Assembly (NCBI GenBank): GCA_002170485.2 | Contig: NHDZ02000137.1 | Location: 1 to 21,112, forward strand | Direction: 5' to 3' | Length of the DNA: 21,112 bases | DNA from: MED660 sp002691025 | Lineage (GTDB): Bacteria; Myxococcota_A; UBA9160; UBA4427 | Shown: positions 16,803 through 21,112 of the stretch, in pieces | Layout of the letters: the number at the start of each line of letters is the position of its first letter | How positions within the stretch are numbered: the first letter of the stretch is position 1 | Position numbers and translations under genes: made by a program | Notes under the pieces: generated by a model | Databases searched by the model: none | What the model was told of the DNA's origin: nothing | Seen by the model: the letters and a program-made list of their open reading frames with translations, nothing else

Positions 16803-18188
16803 ATGGAAGTCCTACCGAGGCAGGAGCACCTGGCGGCAGAACTCCGAACGGCCTCTCGAAGGGACGTNAGCCCACGCCAAGGCGGTCTNCCTGGATTCNT
16901 CTTCCTGCTGCTTCTGATCCTGTCTGGAAACCATGTCTTCGCAGCAGGAGAGACGCCTGACCCGGAGTATGGATATCCGGTCCACAACCGCTACCTCGCC
17001 ACGGTGATTGGAACCCCTCCAGAGCTTCAAGCCGAGGTTCCTTCGGATATCCGCTTGAAACTCATGAGCGTCGAGCGTTTNCCCGATCGCGAAATCCCCG
17101 CNGTCTTCTGGGGCGGAAACAAGCTTCGCTACGCCGTTGCACGACAGAAAGGGCCCGCGCCTCTGGTCTTCGTCATTGCCGGAACGGGAGGCAATTACTT
17201 CGATTCCAAAGTCATCTTCTTGATGCGTGCCCTCTATCAGGCGGGCTTCCATTCNGTGGGAATCAGCTCTCCCACACATCCGAGTTTCATCACCACGGCT
17301 TCCGAGTCCGAAATGCCGGGTCTGCCGGGTCAGGATGCGGAAGACCTCATGGCCGTCATGGAGACCATGCGACGCGATCTCGAAGGCAAGATCGAGATCA
17401 CCGGATTCGGCCTTGCGGGTTATAGCCTCGGGGCCACCCAAGCGGCTTTTGTCGCCGAAATCGATTCGCGCGAAAAGCAATTCGATTTCCAGTATGTCTA
17501 CATGATCAACCCTTCGGTCAACCTCTACACGTCCGCCGGTATTCTCGACTCGCTCTATGAAGAGGCTCTGCCCGAAGGGGACTCGAGCATCAACCAACTG
17601 GTCTCCACCAGCCTGAAAGAGGCCGTTCATTTCGTTCACGCCTCAGGGCGAAGCCCCCTGGGCAGCGAATTCCTGTATAAGGCCATCGCGTCCATGCACC
17701 CATCCGATGTCGATCTGGAGGGCGCCATCGCCACCGTGTTCCGTCTGTCTTCGTTGAACCTCAGCTTCACCTCGGATGTGATGACCGAGAGCGGGAAGAT
17801 CGTGAAGCCGGGAACCCGGTTGGGGACCGGAACGAATATGGATCCCTACTTCAACTCATCTCTCCAGTGGTCTTTCCTCCGCTACTTCGACGAACTCCTG
17901 CTGCCCCACTGGCAGCAAGCCCTCGACATGCAGAAAAAGGAGTTGATCGCACAAGCGGGCCTTCCTCATATCCAGGATTTCCTGGCCGCATCGGACCATA
18001 TCGCTGTGGTGACCAATCAGGATGATCTGATCCTGGGTCCCGGGGATCTTGATTTCCTCACGCGCACCTTCGGAAAGAAGGCCACCGTCTATCCATGGGG
18101 TGGGCATTGTGGAAACCTTGAATTCAAGGAAAACATCNAGGGCATGCAAGAGGCTTTCCGCAANGCGATGCAGGGAGAAGGCTCTTGA
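16803..18188 (+). CDS. Exported alpha/beta hydrolase paired with MlaA
   Basis: A 461-residue protein. An unusually long basic N-terminus (~31 residues) precedes a hydrophobic signal segment (FLLLLILSG) with likely cleavage after HVFA. The mature protein has an alpha/beta hydrolase core: VFVIAGTGGNYFDS (oxyanion loop), GFGLAGYSLGATQAAF with nucleophile Ser208, NQDDLIL with acid Asp407 or Asp408, and WGGHCGN with His435. It probably acts in the periplasm on an ester, and the coupling to mlaA suggests a lipid substrate, which is inference. The ATG at 16803 is preceded by GGAAAGG. The stop overlaps the TTG start of mlaA by 4 bases (TTGA), which points to translational coupling. Confidence 0.88.
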   Translation: MEVLPRQEHLAAELRTASRRDXSPRQGGXPGFXFLLLLILSGNHVFAAGETPDPEYGYPVHNRYLATVIGTPPELQAEVPSDIRLKLMSVERXPDREIPXVFWGGNKLRYAVARQKGPAPLVFVIAGTGGNYFDSKVIFLMRALYQAGFHXVGISSPTHPSFITTASESEMPGLPGQDAEDLMAVMETMRRDLEGKIEITGFGLAGYSLGATQAAFVAEIDSREKQFDFQYVYMINPSVNLYTSAGILDSLYEEALPEGDSSINQLVSTSLKEAVHFVHASGRSPLGSEFLYKAIASMHPSDVDLEGAIATVFRLSSLNLSFTSDVMTESGKIVKPGTRLGTGTNMDPYFNSSLQWSFLRYFDELLLPHWQQALDMQKKELIAQAGLPHIQDFLAASDHIAVVTNQDDLILGPGDLDFLTRTFGKKATVYPWGGHCGNLEFKENIXGMQEAFRXAMQGEGS

Positions 18189-18895
18189 AGGCCTTTCTCT
18201 CCATTTTGACCCTGTGCNCCTGCCTCCTTGTGGGTGGCCCCGGCCATGCCGAGAACGCCTCCGACAACCAGNCCTTCCCTTCCAACCCCCTTGAGCGTTG
18301 GGACCCGCTTGGATCCGTCAATCGTCGCGTNTATCGTTTCAANGCGGGCTTTGATCGTTGGGTGCTTCTTCCCGTTGTGAAGGGCTACCGCTTCGTGGTN
18401 CCGACGCCCGCTCGAAAAGCGGCTCGCAATTTCTTTGACAACCTCGATCAGGTCACTGTTTTTGCAAACTGCGTCTTGCAACTCGACCTACCCAAGGGCG
18501 TGACGACCTTGGGGCGATTCATCGTCAACACCACCGTGGGAATCGGCGGCCTCTGGGATCCGGCCAGTCGCATTGACGTCCCGGTCTATACGGAAGATTT
18601 CGGGCTCACCCTCGGACGCTACGGCGTCGGCTCCGGCCCCTATCTGGTCCTGCCNCTCCTGGGCCCGTCGAGTCTCCGCGCGGGCACCGGACTCGTGGCG
18701 GATCGTCTGATGCTGTGGGGCGTCGAAACCAGCATCCTGGGCGATCTGACCATCGTCCTCTCGGCTGTTTTTCCTGTTGAAGTCATGGTGCAAAGAGACA
18801 GCACGCCCTTCGTNTACGGGGAATTGGGGCCCTTCGAGTACGAACTCGTCCGCTATCTCTACCTTGAGTACCGCGAGGCNCTGCTCACCCAATAA
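18185..18895 (+). CDS. mlaA: MlaA/VacJ-family outer-membrane lipid-asymmetry protein
   Basis: A 236-residue protein matching MlaA block for block: NPLERWDPLGSVNR, then FDRWVLLPVVKGYRFV-PTPARKAARNFFDNL, GRFIVNTTVGIGGLWDPASR, and EDFGLTLGRYGVGSGPYLVL-LLGPSSLR. In E. coli MlaA sits in the outer membrane with porin and removes mislocalised phospholipid from the outer leaflet, passing it to MlaC. The start is TTG at 18185, overlapping the hydrolase stop. The signal peptide (KAFLSILTLC to GPGHA) has no clear lipobox: the only cysteines are at positions ~11 and 13, flanking a codon with an ambiguous first base, and residues before them do not match L-[AS]-[GA]-C well. Cleavage after GHA by signal peptidase I is an alternative. 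Eight Ns occur, six at third positions. Confidence 0.94.
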   Translation: MKAFLSILTLCXCLLVGGPGHAENASDNQXFPSNPLERWDPLGSVNRRXYRFXAGFDRWVLLPVVKGYRFVXPTPARKAARNFFDNLDQVTVFANCVLQLDLPKGVTTLGRFIVNTTVGIGGLWDPASRIDVPVYTEDFGLTLGRYGVGSGPYLVLXLLGPSSLRAGTGLVADRLMLWGVETSILGDLTIVLSAVFPVEVMVQRDSTPFXYGELGPFEYELVRYLYLEYREXLLTQ

Positions 18896-18964
18896 CCCTT
18901 CCCGACGGTTTTTCGATATGCTCTGACGNCAGGATCGATTCCCTGCTCTTGTCGAGGTGGAACC

Positions 18965-19900
18965 GTGGCCGAACCCGTTGACTACATTGACTACACCCGT
19001 CGGACCTACGACGCGCTCGGGTATACCCCCTATGCGTGGGTGGAGAATGAAGATCTTGCCGCTCTCTCCCCTCTTCCCTGCCCTCTCCCCGAAGCCTCTT
19101 TGGCCTTGGTGGCCTCGGGCGGTATCTATCGACGGGGCCAACGGGCGTTTCATTTCAAAGATGACAGCTCATACCGCTTGATCGATACCGATGTATCCAA
19201 AGACGAACTCCGGGTCACCCACTTCGCGTACGACNTGCGGGATGCGCGATCCGACCCCAATGTGGTCTTTCCCCTGGAAGGTCTACGGGGCCTGGTTTCC
19301 GAAAAGAGATTGGGGCGCCTTGCGCCGAACGCGATCACCTTCATGGGTGGGATCTATTCCGCGCGACGCGTNCAGGAAGAACTCGCACCGAAGATCGTGG
19401 AAGAGGTGCGTGACCAACGCGCCGACATCGCCCTGCTGGTGCCTGTCTGACCCGTCTGCCATCAGTCGGTCGGACTGATCGCCAGAGCCCTTGAAGAAGC
19501 CGGGATCCCCACGGTTGTTCTCACCAGTGCACTCAGTATCAGCCGCTCGGTGGGAACCCCGCGCAGCGTATTCCTCGACTTTCCCCTCGGTCACACCGCG
19601 GGCAAGAAACACGAAAACGAGATGCAGCGAGAGATCCTGACCGAGGCCCTCTCTGCCTTTCAGGACATGAAGCAACCGGGCGAGGTCAAGCAGTTGCCCT
19701 ACCAATGGTCCGAGGACGAGAGCTGGCGCGAAAATCCGATGAGTGGCGGCCGAAAAGAGAAACGTTCCTCGGGAAAGACCGACGGTGACTCCCGGACACC
19801 GCGCGTCGACATTCCGCAATACCAGGACCCGGAAGACGAAGAAGCCTTTGAGAGGCAACATGAAAATGGCGCCTGTGGACTCTGTGTCGGGGCCGAGTAA
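18965..19900 (+). CDS. GrdB/PrdB-family selenoprotein with selenocysteine at an in-frame TGA (UxxC)
   Basis: A 311-residue protein read through TGA at 19448-19450 as Sec162. Upstream sequence (SLALVASGGIY, HFAYD-RDARSDPNVVFPLEGLRGLV, TFMGGIY) and downstream sequence (CHQSVGLIARALEEAGIPTVVLTSA, RSVFLDFPLGHTAGK) are both conserved in the glycine/sarcosine/betaine/D-proline reductase selenoprotein B family. The TGA gives LLVPV-U-PVCHQ, a UxxC redox motif of the kind used by this family. Both parts are in one frame with no other stop, and a SECIS-like hairpin follows at once. The start is GTG 18965 with GAGGTGG before it. The C-terminal tail is charged and ends in GACGLCVGAE. No GrdA, GrdE or PrdA partner is in the window, so this is probably a stand-alone redox protein and not an amino-acid reductase. 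Confidence 0.88.
19461..19479 (+). promoter_or_regulatory. SECIS-like hairpin immediately downstream of the Sec UGA
   Basis: ATCAGTC-GGTCG-GACTGAT: a perfect 7-bp stem with a five-base loop, extended by two more pairs (19458-19459 with 19481-19482) across a C/C mismatch. The loop opens with GGUC, the apical loop of the E. coli fdhF SECIS, and its first G is 18 nt after the UGA. Spacing and loop fit recognition by SelB. Unlike fdhF there is no bulged U in the stem. It is inside the coding sequence, as bacterial SECIS elements are. Confidence 0.8.
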
Positions 19901-19956
19901 GGAAAATCAAAACGTCTGGAGATNGGCATGACGCGCAGTCCAGAANAAAAGGATCC

Positions 19957-20097
19957 ATGAAAAAAGCAGGGACTCTCTGCCTGATTGTTTTCNTGATTGT
20001 CACTCTTTTTTTCGTGACTNTTCGATTCACGAGCGAGCCCNACCGACCCTTNGAAGACCCAAAAGGAGAACGANGTGCCGATACCGAGCAAGCATGA
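19957..20097 (+). CDS. Possible small single-pass membrane peptide
   Basis: A 46-residue frame starting ATG-AAA-AAA-GCA after AAAAGGATCC. It has a basic start, one strongly hydrophobic segment (about residues 7-22, LCLIVF to LFFV) and a hydrophilic tail with Glu, Pro and Arg. It overlaps the start of the NTF2-like gene by 23 bp. Four of its five Ns are at first codon positions, unlike the real genes here, which weakens the case. It could also be untranslated leader. Confidence 0.35.
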   Translation: MKKAGTLCLIVFXIVTLFFVTXRFTSEPXRPXEDPKGERXADTEQA

Positions 20098-20503
20098 ACT
20101 GAAAGCCTGGGCTGAAAACTACGTCGCCCTCTGGAATGCCGGAGACAAGGCCGCCTGGGAAGCCAATTGGCGAAAAGTGGGCCCCGGCGAATTTCGCATG
20201 CTCGACCCGGTGGGTACGCCCGAGAAGGTCGGCTTCCAGCACTGCTGTCTGGACTCCTTCGACCTCTTCCAGGCGAGAGTCCAATTCCGAATTCCCGAAG
20301 GCATGCTCTTCGTCTGTGACAATGAAGTCGCCTGGACGCTTGAGAATACCATCACCACGGACGGGAAGACGACGAAGCACTACAGCATCGAGACCTACCG
20401 GTTCGAAGAAGATGGCTCCGTTACCATCCGGACCTACTATCGGGTGCCGGCTCGGACTCCGGATGAACTGGGCGAGATGTTCCAGACCTACTTGCCCGAG
20501 TAG
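20075..20503 (+). CDS. NTF2-like/SnoaL-type protein
   Basis: A 142-residue protein. An N-terminal helix (ELKAWAENYVALWNAGDKAAWEANW) matches the NTF2-like start, where an Asn/Gly-Asp turn precedes the next helix. A strand block EFRMLDPVGTPEKVGF follows, then IPEGMLFVCDNEVAWTLENTI, HYSIETYRFEEDGSVTIRTYYRVPA, and the typical end-of-domain curved strands. The pocket is large enough for a small ligand, but I cannot say which. The start is GTG 20075 with AAGGAG 8 nt upstream. It lies 174 bp downstream of the selenoprotein gene, possibly in the same transcript, and ends 26 bp before a strong hairpin. Confidence 0.85.
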   Translation: MPIPSKHELKAWAENYVALWNAGDKAAWEANWRKVGPGEFRMLDPVGTPEKVGFQHCCLDSFDLFQARVQFRIPEGMLFVCDNEVAWTLENTITTDGKTTKHYSIETYRFEEDGSVTIRTYYRVPARTPDELGEMFQTYLPE

Positions 20504-20529
20504 AAGAGACCCCGGAAATTCAATCGAGA

Positions 20530-20564
20530 AAGCGCCCGACCGGTCAGAGACCGTTTGGGCGCTT
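20530..20564. terminator. Bidirectional hairpin terminator
   Basis: AAGCGCCC and GGGCGCTT form an 8-bp outer stem. Inside it a G-U and an A-U pair, one mismatch, then CGGTC with GACCG, close a 3-nt loop. It sits 26 bp past the NTF2-like stop and contains the stop codon of the convergent PhyH gene at 20544-20546. No long U-run follows in either direction, but the stem is stable enough to serve as a terminator for both genes. Confidence 0.6.
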
Positions 20565-21112
20565 CGCCCCTCTCACCACGCGATAGGGACGAAGTTCACC
20601 CACACTCTCGGCTCCGGGCAGGTATTCGCAGCGAGAACTCGCGTAGTGGGTCAGGATCGTTCGGCGAAAGCCGTCTGTCTGATTTCGACCGGCTCCATGG
20701 ATGAGTTGTGGGTGAAAGAGAAGCAGGTCCCCGGGTTCCATTTCAAGATAGACCCGGTCGTCCTCCCCTTCCATTTCCTTGACACCGAAGTAACCGATAT
20801 TGAGATGCTCCCAATCCGGGTTCTCGTGTTCCATGAGATCTCTTTTATGACTACCCGGGATGACCTCAAGGCAACCGTTTTCCCGAGTGACTTCCTCCAG
20901 CGCGGTGGATGTTCCCATGATCAAATCAGCGGGACGGAAGGGGAAGTACAGAAGGTCCTGATGAAATGGATGACGTCCATCTACACCGGGAGGCTTGTTG
21001 ATCAACATCGTGTGAATCACGTGGAGATCCGGTCCAAGCAGACTTTCCATCAGGTCGAGCAATCGCGGGTTCTTTGAGTACTTCGCGAAAAGCACCGGGT
21101 CGTTATGGAAAT
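20544..21112 (-). CDS. Phytanoyl-CoA dioxygenase (PhyH)-family protein, 5'-truncated by the window edge
   Basis: The last ~189 residues of a 2-oxoglutarate/Fe(II) dioxygenase of the PhyH family. The iron-ligand motif is H-Q-D (HPFHQDLLYF), and the distal His is in LLFHPQLIHGAGRNQT. NGCLEVIPGSHK and the Arg in FRRTILTHYASS (2-oxoglutarate binding) are the usual flanking blocks. Family members hydroxylate fatty acyl groups, halogenate or oxidise small molecules, and the substrate cannot be chosen here. The upstream frame remains open to the last base of the window, reading FHNDPVLFAKY, so the start lies beyond it. Confidence 0.93.
   Translation of the reverse strand, partial: FHNDPVLFAKYSKNPRLLDLMESLLGPDLHVIHTMLINKPPGVDGRHPFHQDLLYFPFRPADLIMGTSTALEEVTRENGCLEVIPGSHKRDLMEHENPDWEHLNIGYFGVKEMEGEDDRVYLEMEPGDLLLFHPQLIHGAGRNQTDGFRRTILTHYASSRCEYLPGAESVGELRPYRVVRGAKRPNGL

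Noticed and set aside
19448..19450. TGA as a nonsense mutation making a pseudogene
   Set aside because: Both sides are intact and conserved in one frame, the codon is in a redox motif, and a SECIS-like hairpin follows; recoding explains it better.
20136..21077. A 313-codon open frame on the plus strand
   Set aside because: It overlaps the NTF2-like gene in another frame and is antisense to PhyH; the translation is arginine- and serine-rich without domains.

Overview
The window comes from a Gram-negative bacterium of moderately high GC, most likely a metagenome consensus. It encodes an MlaA/VacJ outer-membrane lipid-asymmetry protein, several Sec-type signal peptides and an IPTL/PEP-CTERM-like sorting tail. 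It is rich in SnoaL/NTF2-like, SDR, Rieske, old-yellow-enzyme and PhyH genes. That mix recalls marine or soil Proteobacteria and deltaproteobacterial-type lineages, but I cannot place it further. Scattered single N bases fall mostly at third codon positions, as expected of polymorphic sites masked in a population consensus.

Left part (1-5600): a GT39-like polytopic glycosyltransferase and a Rieske non-heme iron oxygenase lie on the minus strand. An alpha/beta hydrolase diverges from the oxygenase. Then come a small exported protein of unknown function (minus) and a small exported temptin-like protein with a CxxCH motif and a C-terminal sorting-like tail (plus).

Middle (5600-13032, all minus): reading in the direction of transcription, a 4Fe-4S flavin oxidoreductase of the 2,4-dienoyl-CoA reductase/BaiCD type, a SnoaL-like protein, a doubtful short ORF, a membrane-anchored SGNH hydrolase, a GT4 glycosyltransferase, and a large secreted protein of unknown function. 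The first two look catabolic; the SGNH/GT4 pair looks like cell-surface glycan work.

Right part (13264-21112): a classical SDR (divergent from the flavin oxidoreductase), an MFS transporter, a second SnoaL/NTF2-like protein (minus), a TauE/SafE permease, then a periplasmic alpha/beta hydrolase whose stop overlaps the TTG start of mlaA. Next is the most notable gene, a GrdB/PrdB-family protein (18965-19900) interrupted by an in-frame TGA that fits selenocysteine in a UxxC motif. A bacterial SECIS-like hairpin with a GGUC-containing loop lies just behind the TGA. A possible small membrane peptide, a third NTF2-like protein, a strong hairpin terminator and a truncated PhyH-family dioxygenase close the window.

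No RNA genes, insertion sequences, CRISPR arrays or phage genes were seen.
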